Assembly (NCBI GenBank): GCA_002938115.1
Contig: PTKD01000003.1
Location: 1-27,495, forward strand
Direction of reading: 5' to 3'
DNA from: Alphaproteobacteria bacterium MarineAlpha9_Bin7
Lineage (GTDB): Bacteria > Pseudomonadota > Alphaproteobacteria > UBA7887
DNA length: 27,495 bases
A program made the translations under genes and the position numbers. Below the pieces are notes generated by a model, which saw only the letters and a list, made by a program, of their open reading frames with translations, had not been told where the DNA came from and searched no databases. Shown in pieces: positions 8,548-16,315 of this stretch (position 1 is its first letter; each line of letters starts with the position of its first letter).

Positions 8548-9744
8548 CTATAACCCAAGCACCATTTTGGAAATAATGTTTTTTTGTATTTCGTTTGACC
8601 CAGCGTATATGGAAGACTTGCGCCAGTTGAAATATTCCGGGGCCAAAGCTGCGGCGTAATCCGGTCCTATGGGCTCTTCGTTCCAGCCTGCATCAAATGA
8701 GTCGGGCACAAACGGATTGGCATAATATCCGATCGCTTCAATCAAGAGTTCGCTAATCTTTTGTTGCATCTCGCTGCCGCGGATTTTCAGTAAGTTAACC
8801 TCCGTACCCGGAACTCGGCCTTGGTTTGCTGCCGATACTGCTCGCAATTCTGTATATTCCAGCGCCATTAGCTCAATTTCAGCCCTGGAAATTTTATCCC
8901 GGAACCGCGGTTCTTCAATTAATGCCTGCCCGTTTGATTGTTCAGCTCGGGCTATTTCTTTCAGTCGGTTTAGCTGTCGTTTCTGAGATCCAATTGCGGC
9001 AATACCGGCGCGCTCATGCTTCAGCAAGAACTTCGCATAAGTCCACCCTTTATTTTCTTCGCCGACCAAGTTTGTAATGGGGACACGCACGTCTTCAAAG
9101 AAAACCTGATTGACCTCATGTCCGCCATCCATGGTGATTATCGGACGTACGTCGATGCCGGACTCGTGCATGTTGATAAGCAAAAATGATATGCCTTCCT
9201 GATTTTTTGCATTTGTATCAGTACGCACCAGGCAAAATATCATGTCCGCCCAGTGAGCACTTGTAGTCCATATCTTAGAGCCGTTCACAACGTACTCATC
9301 TCCGTCACGCGTCGCGCGTGTTTTTAGGGAAGCGAGGTCTGAGCCAGACCCTGGCTCAGAGTAGCCCTGGCACCAAACGTCTTCGCAGGAAAGAATTCGC
9401 GGCAAGTAATGCGCTTTCTGAGTGTCGTTGCCAAACTCCATTATTACTGGCCCGACCATGTTGACACCAAATGGCAACACCCGAGGCGAACCAGAAAGTC
9501 CTATTTCCTCATCGAAAATGTGACATTGCAGCGGGGTCCACCCTGTTCCTCCAAACTCAACGGGCCAATTTGGGGCCACCCAGCCGCGTCCATACAAAAT
9601 TTTATGCCACGCCATATAATCTTCTTTTGTTAGTTTCTGACGTGCATCGATTTTGGTTCTAATCGTTGAGGGTGTGTTGTCACGGAGGAAATTTTGGACT
9701 TCCTCGCGGAAGGCCTGGTCAGCATCACTGTATTCAAGGTTCAT
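8548..9744 (-). CDS. Acyl-CoA dehydrogenase, likely catalytic subunit
   Basis: A 398-residue FAD-dependent acyl-CoA dehydrogenase, introducing an alpha,beta double bond in a CoA thioester. Family marks include WCQGYSEPGSGSDLASL (124-140), the WTT segment (159-161), and the C-terminal SSIYAGSNEIQKNII. E244 in LKHERAG lies at the helix-G position used as catalytic base in isovaleryl-CoA-type and ChsE4-type enzymes, so this is the probable active subunit, with the next gene as partner. ATG 9744 has GAGG about 6 nt upstream. It is 34 nt downstream of the epimerase gene. Chain length and structure of the acyl group are unknown; the pairing suggests a bulky or branched substrate rather than ordinary fatty acids. 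Confidence 0.93.
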   Translation of the reverse strand: MNLEYSDADQAFREEVQNFLRDNTPSTIRTKIDARQKLTKEDYMAWHKILYGRGWVAPNWPVEFGGTGWTPLQCHIFDEEIGLSGSPRVLPFGVNMVGPVIMEFGNDTQKAHYLPRILSCEDVWCQGYSEPGSGSDLASLKTRATRDGDEYVVNGSKIWTTSAHWADMIFCLVRTDTNAKNQEGISFLLINMHESGIDVRPIITMDGGHEVNQVFFEDVRVPITNLVGEENKGWTYAKFLLKHERAGIAAIGSQKRQLNRLKEIARAEQSNGQALIEEPRFRDKISRAEIELMALEYTELRAVSAANQGRVPGTEVNLLKIRGSEMQQKISELLIEAIGYYANPFVPDSFDAGWNEEPIGPDYAAALAPEYFNWRKSSIYAGSNEIQKNIISKMVLGL

Positions 9745-9778
9745 TACGGCCTCTATTTGGCGAGATTACGGGGCAGGA

Positions 9779-10738
9779 TTAGCTAACCCTCGCAACCTGT
9801 CCTTTTGTTATTTCGTTTATGTAGTCCTCGCACGCTGTGCGCAAGTTGAACTTGTGCGCAAAACCGGTTGACGTCCTGAATTTCTCGCCGCTCACTGTTG
9901 GATAATCAGTCTTTGAGCTTATGGGTTTTACCCTGAGTTTGCTGCCGGGACGAATTTCTTCGATAATTTCTGCGAACTCGATCGCCGTCGATGAGTATGC
10001 TGTTAGGTTGTAGATTAGGTCTAATTGACCTGTGTGATTAGTAAGATGGAGAAATGCGCGTGCCGCATCTTTTACGTACATCAGATCCACCGCCTCCGCT
10101 GGTGCTTCAACCTCAGTCTCCTCATTTTTTGCTGCAGCTTCAAACAAGAGTTTGATTTTACTTGCTACACCTTGGTACCAAAGTCCTGGGCCAAATATTA
10201 AGGGGAGCCGGAGACCAGTCAAAGTAAGACCTTCTGTTTCTCGAAAGAAACGTGCAAGGTCCTCAGCGAGAACTTTTGTTAACCCATAAAATGTTTCTGG
10301 TCGACGATCCGAGTCGTCATAAGCTGTTCCGTTTGGGTACAGTGTGGCTCTACCGAACACAGCAAGTGTGCTTGCCCAAAAAACCCGCTGTACATTTTTC
10401 CTTGAGCAGGCTGTCAGTAAATTGTGAAAGCCACCGACATTGACCTTGAGAGCTGACATCTGGTCAGCAGCAGCTGACGCCAGCAAGCCCTGACCGGTTT
10501 CTCCGTACGCCGCCAGCCCGACCACTACGTCGGGGCGCGTCTTGGCAAGAGCCTGATCAATGTCGCCGTAATTTGCAATATCTCCTTCGTGGAAGGAGAT
10601 ATGGGATAGGTCGGAAGCCGTTAAGCACGGTTTAGGCGAGGTTCCAAAGACGGTCACGGTTGCCCCAGCTTCGATGTATGCCCGCACTACGTGAGCTCCC
10701 ACGAAACCGCTGCCCCCGGTTATAAAAACTTTGCTCAT
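9779..10738 (-). CDS. NAD-dependent epimerase/dehydratase (extended SDR)
   Basis: A 319-residue extended short-chain dehydrogenase. The N-terminus has the dinucleotide motif G8-x2-G11-x2-G14 (ITGGSGFVGAHV). The active site shows WASTLAVFG (121-129) and Y151-x3-K155 (TFYGLTKVLAEDL). Downstream LRLPLIFGPGLWYQG matches the nucleotide-sugar or sugar-acid epimerase pattern. It may act on a sugar nucleotide, a hydroxy acid or a CoA ester; the cluster context (enolase-superfamily enzyme, SDR, aldolase) favours catabolism over cell-wall synthesis, but that is inference. ATG 10738 is 6 nt after the stop of the upstream gene, so translation is probably coupled. Confidence 0.88.
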   Translation of the reverse strand: MSKVFITGGSGFVGAHVVRAYIEAGATVTVFGTSPKPCLTASDLSHISFHEGDIANYGDIDQALAKTRPDVVVGLAAYGETGQGLLASAAADQMSALKVNVGGFHNLLTACSRKNVQRVFWASTLAVFGRATLYPNGTAYDDSDRRPETFYGLTKVLAEDLARFFRETEGLTLTGLRLPLIFGPGLWYQGVASKIKLLFEAAAKNEETEVEAPAEAVDLMYVKDAARAFLHLTNHTGQLDLIYNLTAYSSTAIEFAEIIEEIRPGSKLRVKPISSKTDYPTVSGEKFRTSTGFAHKFNLRTACEDYINEITKGQVARVS

Positions 10739-10744
10739 GTAACT

Positions 10745-11881
10745 TCAATTCACCCTGTATTTTTCGATTGCATCCCAATCCAGTTCGATTCCCAGACCTG
10801 GCCCGCTGGGTACAGTCAGATGTCCGTCGATGCAGCGTATAGGCGTTTTTATAATTTCGTCGCGAAGCGCATTTTCGCCCTGGTCATATTCGAGTTGCAC
10901 CGGGTACGGCACATTATCCGTGTGCGGCCACGGCGATTGTGCTGAAGTGAAGTGTAATGCCGCTGCGAGTCCGACCGCTCCGCCCCAGACATGAGGTGAG
11001 AGCCGAGTGTGGGCAAGTTTTGCCAATGTGGATATCTCACGAGCTACACTTAATCCTCCACAAAGCGTTAAATCTGGTTGCCATATATCTGCGCCACTAA
11101 TATCCATGAATCTCTTAAAGTCATGCGCGGTGTAGAGCGCTTCACCAGTTGCGATCGGGATGGAAGAGCGAGGGCGGAGAGCAGCGTATCCATTGTAATC
11201 GGTCGGCGGTAACGGCTCTTCGTAAAAATGGATATCATAACTGGCGATGCGCCGAATACTCAGAAGCGCGATATCTGTCGTGTAGTTGCCGTTAACGTCT
11301 ACCATCAGCTTGATTTCTGATCCCAGTGCTCTACGTGCGGTCGCTACACGCTCTTCGTCATTCTCTGGTCCGCGCCCTATCTTTATTTTTACTCCGTTGA
11401 ATCCCTGGTCGCGGAACGCCTTTAATTGGTCGACGAGCTTGTGTTTTGGATGAACTGCAAAGTAACCATCTGAGGCGTAAACTGGCACTCGTCTTTCATT
11501 CAAACCACCAAGCAACTTGTACATTGGAACATTTGTGTGTTTGCCAATTACGTCGTGTATTGCAATGTCGATTCCACCAAGACAGGAAGTCAGGGTGTTT
11601 TGTTGTCCTAGGTGATAGCGTTGCGAATAAAAATATGTCGCAATCTGATTATGATCGTAGATATCTCGATTAAGGAAATAGGGCCTTAATACGTCTAACG
11701 CCGCGGCCACCATAGCGCATGGTCCCCAAGCTTCTCCGACCCCAGTTATCCCGCCGTCAGTTTCTAAGACGATCAGTGTGGCGTTTCGGACCGAAGTCAG
11801 GCCTCGTGCCATGCCATATGCACGTGTCTCCCCCAGATGATGTTCCAGTCCAATTGCCGTAATATTTGCTATTGCGGGCAT
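10745..11881 (-). CDS. Mandelate racemase/muconate lactonizing enzyme family (enolase superfamily)
   Basis: A 378-residue enolase-superfamily enzyme that abstracts a proton alpha to a carboxylate. Visible catalytic residues are K165-x-K167 in VKIKIG, metal ligands D195 (VDVNGNY), E221 (YEEPLPP) and E247 (ATGEALY), and the D270 (WQPDL) plus H297 (SPHVWGG) dyad. Having both the KxK lysine and the His-Asp pair places it in the mandelate racemase subgroup, which includes many sugar-acid dehydratases and racemases. ATG 11881 is preceded by GGGGAATAAG. It is the first gene of the minus-strand run and is divergent from the MoxR gene across a 261-nt region. Acid-sugar dehydration fits the aldolase and epimerase neighbours, but specificity is not readable. 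Confidence 0.92.
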   Translation of the reverse strand: MPAIANITAIGLEHHLGETRAYGMARGLTSVRNATLIVLETDGGITGVGEAWGPCAMVAAALDVLRPYFLNRDIYDHNQIATYFYSQRYHLGQQNTLTSCLGGIDIAIHDVIGKHTNVPMYKLLGGLNERRVPVYASDGYFAVHPKHKLVDQLKAFRDQGFNGVKIKIGRGPENDEERVATARRALGSEIKLMVDVNGNYTTDIALLSIRRIASYDIHFYEEPLPPTDYNGYAALRPRSSIPIATGEALYTAHDFKRFMDISGADIWQPDLTLCGGLSVAREISTLAKLAHTRLSPHVWGGAVGLAAALHFTSAQSPWPHTDNVPYPVQLEYDQGENALRDEIIKTPIRCIDGHLTVPSGPGLGIELDWDAIEKYRVN

Positions 11882-12018
11882 CTTATTCCCCGTTCATGAC
11901 GCCACGTAGTATACGGCTCGATGTGCTCAAGGGCTATCGCATCTTGGTGGCTTGGCAATCCAATATTTGGCGTTTTGAAGTGCTGAGAGCAAGGAATGCC
12001 CTATCGGTTCCACTTTAC

Positions 12019-12121
12019 TGGTTGTCCACCGACAAACCATAGCTAGGCACAGGATGATTTTTGAATGCTGACTAGCTTGACGTGTTGGTCTATCTCCTTG
12101 ATGTTGCCGGTCCACCGACAA
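12019..12121. promoter_or_regulatory. Repeated GTCCACCGACAA elements in the divergent intergenic region
   Basis: The 12-mer GTCCACCGACAA occurs at 12024-12035 and again at 12110-12121. The first copy sits inside an inverted repeat, TGGTTGTC-CACC-GACAAACCA (12019-12039), with arms matching apart from one extra A. The second keeps the GTC-CACC-GAC core. Both lie between the divergent enolase-superfamily gene and the MoxR gene, so they may be operators for a regulator encoded elsewhere. A TTGACG at 12077-12082 could be a -35 for the MoxR gene, but the matching -10 is poor. Confidence 0.35.
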
Positions 12122-12142
12122 TGACGACGAGCTATAAAATCT

Positions 12143-12988
12143 ATGAAATTTTCTGGCACAGATACTTATGTCGCTACCGAGGATCTTATGGTAGCGGTCA
12201 ATGCGGCGATACGTCTTGAGCGACCTCTCTTAGTAAAAGGGGAACCGGGAACCGGCAAAACGATGCTTGCGGAAGAGGTGTCTAAGTCATTGAAACGTGA
12301 TCTTCTGCGCTGGCACATCAAATCCACAACCAAAGCTCAACAAGGCTTGTACGAGTATGATGCAGTTGCTCGCCTGCGGGATGGGCAACTTGGGGAAAAG
12401 CGAGCTACAGAAATTTCGAATTACATATCGCGTGGTATGCTGTGGGAAGCATTTGAGAGCGGTGATGCCCCGGTTTTATTAATCGACGAAATTGATAAGG
12501 CGGATATCGAGTTCCCAAATGACCTTCTGCTGGAGCTCGATCGTATGGAATTTTACGTGTACGAAACCAAGCAGCATATCAAGGCGCAGGTTCGCCCGAT
12601 CGTAGTAATTACTTCAAATAATGAGAAGGACTTGCCTGACGCCTTTTTGCGACGTTGTTTTTTTCACTACATCCAGTTTCCAGACCAAGAGACAATGGGC
12701 CAAATCGTCGAGGTTCATTTTCCCAACATAAAAAAACGTTTGTTGAGTCGGGCCTTACAGGTTTTTTACGATGTGCGTGAGACTCCAGGTCTAAAAAAAC
12801 GACCATCTACTTCGGAATTGATAGACTGGATAAAGTTGTTATTAGTAGAGGATGTTGACCCAGAGGTACTGCGAACCAAAGATACGGCTAAGGTCATTCC
12901 GCCACTTTACGGCGCGTTGTTGAAGAACGAGCAAGACGTACACCTATTTGAACGGTTGGCATTTTTGTCGCGAAGACAGGGAACCTGA
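12143..12988 (+). CDS. MoxR-type AAA+ ATPase
   Basis: A 281-residue MoxR-family AAA+ ATPase. Walker A is GEPGTGKT (33-40), Walker B VLLIDE (111-116), sensor-1 region ITSNNEKDLPDAFLRR (156-171) with probable arginine fingers at the end; the ATPase core is complete. MoxR proteins work with a VWA-domain partner as chaperones that insert metals or cofactors or remodel enzymes (CbbQ/CbbO, NorQ/NorD and CoxD/CoxE pairs; CobS/CobT of cobaltochelatase are distant relatives). The VWA partner starts about 80 nt downstream. The ATG is preceded only by a weak GACGAG. Location upstream of corrinoid methyltransferase genes suggests a maturation or reactivation role there, which is inference. Confidence 0.93.
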   Translation: MKFSGTDTYVATEDLMVAVNAAIRLERPLLVKGEPGTGKTMLAEEVSKSLKRDLLRWHIKSTTKAQQGLYEYDAVARLRDGQLGEKRATEISNYISRGMLWEAFESGDAPVLLIDEIDKADIEFPNDLLLELDRMEFYVYETKQHIKAQVRPIVVITSNNEKDLPDAFLRRCFFHYIQFPDQETMGQIVEVHFPNIKKRLLSRALQVFYDVRETPGLKKRPSTSELIDWIKLLLVEDVDPEVLRTKDTAKVIPPLYGALLKNEQDVHLFERLAFLSRRQGT

Positions 12989-12993
12989 TAACA

Positions 12994-13015
12994 GGCCCTA
13001 CGCTTTATTTGGGCC
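12994..13015 (+). other. Small inverted repeat between MoxR and VWA genes
   Basis: GGCCC (12994-12998) and GGGCC (13011-13015) could pair over a 12-nt loop. There is no T-run, so it is not a convincing terminator; it could be an mRNA processing or attenuation element, or chance. Confidence 0.25.
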
Positions 13016-13068
13016 AAACATGGGAAATTATGTAGATTGTCCTTATTAAGTTGGGTGCAGTATCGGAG

Positions 13069-14244
13069 ATGTTTACAGAATTCTTTTTGAAACTTCGAGA
13101 AGCAAAAGTGCCGGCAACTTTGCGAGAGTATCTAACGCTGTTAGAGGCGCTGGATGAAGATGTTGCCAATACAAGTATCGATGCATTTTACTATTTAAGC
13201 CGTAGCGCTTTAGTGAAAGATGAGCGCAACTTCGATAAGTTTGATCGTGTTTTTGGCGAATACTTTAAAGGCGTGGAGGCTCTTGGTGAAGTTTTGTTCT
13301 CAGAGATTCCTGAGGAATGGCTGCGACAGGAAATTGAGAAGGTACTGAGCCCTGAAGAGCGCGCGCAGCTCGATAAAATGGGTTGGGAAAAATTAATGGA
13401 GACCTTGCGTGATCGGTTGGCCGAACAGCAGGGACGCCATCAGGGTGGTTCCAAATGGATAGGTACTGGAGGCACGTCGCCATTCGGCGCTTACGGAGAT
13501 CATCCGGAGGGAATTCGTATTGGTCAGCGCGACGGTAGGCGCGGAAGCGCGGTCAAGGTATGGGACAAGCGCGAATACAAAAACTTCGATGATTCTGTAA
13601 TTATTGGTACACGCAACATCAAGGTCGCATTGCGCCGTTTGCGACAGTTCGTGCGGGATGGTGCTGATACAGAGCTTGATCTGGACCATACGATACATGC
13701 TACTGCGGATAATGGAGGATGGCTCGACGTTCGTATGCGGCCGGAACGACATAACAAGATTAAAGTTCTTTTGTTAATGGATGTTGGTGGCTCCATGAAT
13801 GTGCACGTTAAGACTTGCGAAGAACTGTTTTCCGCTGCCCGCAGCGAATTTAAGGATCTCGAATACTTTTACTTTCATAATTGTGTTTATGAAGGCCTGT
13901 GGAAGGACAACGATCGACGTCATACCGAACATATGGCAACCTGGGACGTGATACATACGTACCCGGCCGACTACAAATTAATTTTTGTGGGTGACGCGAG
14001 TATGAGTCCGTATGAGGTTGCTTATCCTGGTGGCAGTGTTGAGCATTGGAATGAGGAACCTGGTGGTGTTTGGATGAGTCGTCTTCTGAACGTATATTCA
14101 TCGGCGATCTGGCTAAACCCGGAACCAGAATCTAATTGGGTAAATACCCAGTCCAATCGTATGATTCAGGAATTGCTCGGTGAGCGAATGTATCCACTAA
14201 CATTGGCGGGGCTGGAGACAGGAATGAAATATTTGGCACGCTAG
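13069..14244 (+). CDS. VWA-domain protein, CoxE-like partner of MoxR
   Basis: From ATG 13069 the protein is 391 residues. The N-terminal helical part (FTEFFLKLREAKVPATLREY) is characteristic of CoxE-like VWA proteins. The VWA domain in the C-terminal half has a MIDAS-type motif LLMDVGGSMN with D238 and S242, i.e. D-x-G-x-S instead of the integrin D-x-S-x-S, a variant I associate with CoxE-type proteins. The later IFVGDASMSPYE supplies a further acidic residue. The frame is open to a TTG at 13051, but family-like sequence begins at MFTEFF. The Shine-Dalgarno is poorly spaced: GGAG abuts the ATG. Expected role: adaptor that joins the MoxR hexamer to a target metalloenzyme. The target is unknown; the downstream corrinoid proteins are candidates. 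Confidence 0.9.
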   Translation: MFTEFFLKLREAKVPATLREYLTLLEALDEDVANTSIDAFYYLSRSALVKDERNFDKFDRVFGEYFKGVEALGEVLFSEIPEEWLRQEIEKVLSPEERAQLDKMGWEKLMETLRDRLAEQQGRHQGGSKWIGTGGTSPFGAYGDHPEGIRIGQRDGRRGSAVKVWDKREYKNFDDSVIIGTRNIKVALRRLRQFVRDGADTELDLDHTIHATADNGGWLDVRMRPERHNKIKVLLLMDVGGSMNVHVKTCEELFSAARSEFKDLEYFYFHNCVYEGLWKDNDRRHTEHMATWDVIHTYPADYKLIFVGDASMSPYEVAYPGGSVEHWNEEPGGVWMSRLLNVYSSAIWLNPEPESNWVNTQSNRMIQELLGERMYPLTLAGLETGMKYLAR

Positions 14245-14567
14245 TCCCAAAGCTCAAGAACATCTGTACTCAATTCAACCCCAACAAGGATCAAACAGGG
14301 ACGGAAAACGGTGCTACGTTAAAGCGCTGGAGACTAATTCAGGGCCGGTGCTCTCCGCAGCCTGTTTTCAGTATGGTTTTTTTGTCGTATTTTATGCGAC
14401 CTCCAGGAAGGAAGTATTGGCTAGATGGTTGTATTGCACTCTTGCAGATTCCGTTACAGTTTGAATTATACTGGCGCGGTAATTTGACCTATTTAGCCAA
14501 ATATGGGAGCAATCTTACTATGTTCCATCTTGGTGCGATGGTGCCGCTTGTTTAGGGAAGCTCTGCC
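14245..14567. other. 323-nt gap without a supported gene
   Basis: This stretch separates the MoxR/VWA pair from the corrinoid genes. A 60-codon plus-strand frame at 14373-14555 has no ribosome binding site and no family-like composition, so I do not call it. A promoter-like pair lies at 14442-14472. I see no strong terminator after the VWA gene. The corrinoid genes may therefore have their own promoter in addition to read-through. Confidence 0.5.
14442..14472 (+). promoter_or_regulatory. Candidate sigma70-type promoter for the corrinoid operon
   Basis: TTGCAG (14442-14447) and TATACT (14467-14472) are separated by 19 nt, longer than the ideal 17. The element lies about 95 nt upstream of the first gene of the corrinoid block. 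Weak evidence from pattern only. Confidence 0.25.
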
Positions 14568-15215
14568 ATGACACGTCTCGTAGACCTTGGTATTCGAATC
14601 GAACTTGTTTCCATGTATCCACATTTCCATGACATATCGATCTCCCTTTATGAACGTCAGGGTAACGACGGCAGTTATGAGTTCCAAGTCCATAGCTATG
14701 CCGGTCGCGATGGAGTCGATCAATGTTTGCACCATGTTGTGGCTGCAATGGTCACGCTAGGTGGCATGAGTCCGGTAGTAGGTAACGATACTGGTGTTCG
14801 TTTCACGTGTGGGAGACAACATAGGAAGGCCTGCAAGCGAATTTTTCTCGAGGCTTGCAAGGTTGCGCTAGGTACGGAGATAGAAGTTCGGATGATGTCT
14901 GTCTTCGACAAAAAAACCGAGCGCACTATTAGTGTGGAAGGAATGGGGCGCGGCGCGTATCAAATAGATGCTGACGGAGAAGAAGAAGGCCGCGCACGGC
15001 GTGTCACTGCCATCGCTGGCGGTTTTGTTAAACTAGCTGAGATGGACTATGTCGACGGCAGTGAACAAGCAGTGGTATTCAGTTGCAAGGAAGAGCACAA
15101 TTCGTTGATGGGCCTGCTGTTGCGTCGAGCGCTTAACGTTCGCGCGGCGATGCGGGAGCAAGATGATTCATCTGGGCGCGGTATGCTCGCAGCACCCAGC
15201 GCGCAACAGCAATGA
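14568..15215 (+). CDS. Unrecognised protein with duplicated Cys-x3-His module
   Basis: I do not recognise the family of this 215-residue soluble protein. It appears to hold two related halves. V-R-F-T-C81-G-R-Q-H85 is followed by a helix ending EACKVAL, and V-V-F-S-C173-K-E-E-H177 by a helix ending RRALNV; each is preceded by a hydrophobic stretch (HVVAAMVTLGG; RVTAIAGGFVKL). Both copies keep F-x-C-x3-H, a spacing suited to metal or cofactor ligation, though a structural role is possible. There is no signal peptide or membrane segment, and the tail (last 20 residues) looks disordered. ATG 14568 has GGGAAGC upstream. It is the first gene of the corrinoid block, 28 nt before the methyltransferase, so it probably supports that system; its function is unknown. 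Confidence 0.8.
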   Translation: MTRLVDLGIRIELVSMYPHFHDISISLYERQGNDGSYEFQVHSYAGRDGVDQCLHHVVAAMVTLGGMSPVVGNDTGVRFTCGRQHRKACKRIFLEACKVALGTEIEVRMMSVFDKKTERTISVEGMGRGAYQIDADGEEEGRARRVTAIAGGFVKLAEMDYVDGSEQAVVFSCKEEHNSLMGLLLRRALNVRAAMREQDDSSGRGMLAAPSAQQQ

Positions 15216-15230
15216 CGTCAGAATTATAGA

Positions 15231-15236
15231 AAGGGG
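15231..15236 (+). promoter_or_regulatory. Shine-Dalgarno AAGGGG deciding the MtaA/CmuA-like start
   Basis: AAGGGG lies 7 nt before ATG 15244. It supports that start over a longer frame beginning at 15163 inside the preceding gene. Confidence 0.65.
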
Positions 15237-15243
15237 CAGAAAG

Positions 15244-16290
15244 ATGGCTAACGTTCAAGTGCAGACAATGACAAGCCGTGAACGGGTGCTTGCTGGACTG
15301 CGTCGTGACCCCGTTGACAGGACCCCGGTCTGTAATCCGACTTCTGTGGCAACTGTCGAACTGATGGACCTCGTAGATGCCTACTTCCCGGAAGCCAACC
15401 GAGATCCTAGAATGATGGCGCGCCTAGCGGCTACCGGATATACCGAGCTTGGTTTTGACAGCATCATGCCGGTTTTCTCGATCATTCAGGAATCTTCGGC
15501 CCTTGGGTGTAAAATGCAGTGGGAGCAGAAAGATAATTGGCCGACTGTGCGCATGCGTGAACCAATATGGCGCGATGTAGACGATATCCGTATTCCGAAC
15601 GACTTTCTGACTCATCCTGATACTGCATGCGTGATGGAGGCAATAAAATTACTCAAAACGGAGTTTGGGGATGAGGTGGCGATTATTGGAAAAACAATGG
15701 GGCCTTGGACCCTTGGTTATCACTGTTTTGGTGTAGAGCCATTTCTGCTGATGTCCTTGGATGATCCGGGGAAGACAAAATTAGCGCTGGAGCGAATGAA
15801 AGAGGCAACAATTCAGTTTGGAGTTGCTCAAATTGAAGCGGGCGCTGACGCGCTGACCTTACCTGACCACGCGACTGGGGACCTCGTGAGCGGCGAGTAT
15901 TATGATCGGTATCTTAAGGATATGCATGCAGAGTTCGTGGATCTTATTCCAGCGCCGCTGATTCTACATATTTGCGGGCGTACTGTTGATCGCATGAATT
16001 CAATTGCTGAGACGGGCATGGCTGCTTTTCACTTCGATTCGAAGAATAAGCCGCAGGAATCTATGGATATCATCCGAGACCGAATCTCTCTAATTGGCAA
16101 CATCAATAATCCTGAGACTTTGTATGCTAAAGAACCAGAAGCGGTGCGGGAGGAAGTGTATGCCAACCTTGAGGCTGGCGTTCATATGGTTGGTCCAGAA
16201 TGTGCGATACCATTGCAGACGTCGATTGAAAATTTGCTTGCAATTCCTCGTGCTGTGCGCGACTGGCATGCGGGTCACGCCGACAATTAA
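15244..16290 (+). CDS. MtaA/CmuA-family (UroD-fold) corrinoid methyltransferase
   Basis: A 348-residue methyltransferase of the uroporphyrinogen decarboxylase fold. It carries the zinc ligand pattern of MtaA/CmuA enzymes, H242-x-C244 in LILHICGRT and C320 in VGPECAIPL, rather than the arginine-rich substrate pocket of HemE. The N-terminus SRERVLAGLRRDPVDRTPV (11-29) is typical of this branch. Such enzymes activate a thiol or another nucleophile or donor on zinc and exchange methyl with a corrinoid protein: coenzyme M in methanogens, chloromethane in CmuA, phenyl methyl ethers in some acetogen O-demethylases. With a separate corrinoid protein encoded 25 nt downstream, it resembles a split CmuA. 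I infer it is methyltransferase I, moving methyl from an unknown donor to cob(I)alamin; the donor cannot be read from sequence. Confidence 0.9.
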   Translation: MANVQVQTMTSRERVLAGLRRDPVDRTPVCNPTSVATVELMDLVDAYFPEANRDPRMMARLAATGYTELGFDSIMPVFSIIQESSALGCKMQWEQKDNWPTVRMREPIWRDVDDIRIPNDFLTHPDTACVMEAIKLLKTEFGDEVAIIGKTMGPWTLGYHCFGVEPFLLMSLDDPGKTKLALERMKEATIQFGVAQIEAGADALTLPDHATGDLVSGEYYDRYLKDMHAEFVDLIPAPLILHICGRTVDRMNSIAETGMAAFHFDSKNKPQESMDIIRDRISLIGNINNPETLYAKEPEAVREEVYANLEAGVHMVGPECAIPLQTSIENLLAIPRAVRDWHAGHADN

Positions 16291-16315
16291 ATTTACCTAG
16301 CGACATAGAAAAATA

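Noticed and set aside
14373..14555. 60-codon plus-strand frame in the gap after the VWA gene
   Set aside because: No ribosome binding site and no recognisable domain or periodicity; likely a chance open frame.
15244..16290. Calling this gene hemE (uroporphyrinogen decarboxylase)
   Set aside because: It has the His-x-Cys ... Cys zinc site of MtaA/CmuA and adjoins corrinoid genes, so haem synthesis is unlikely.
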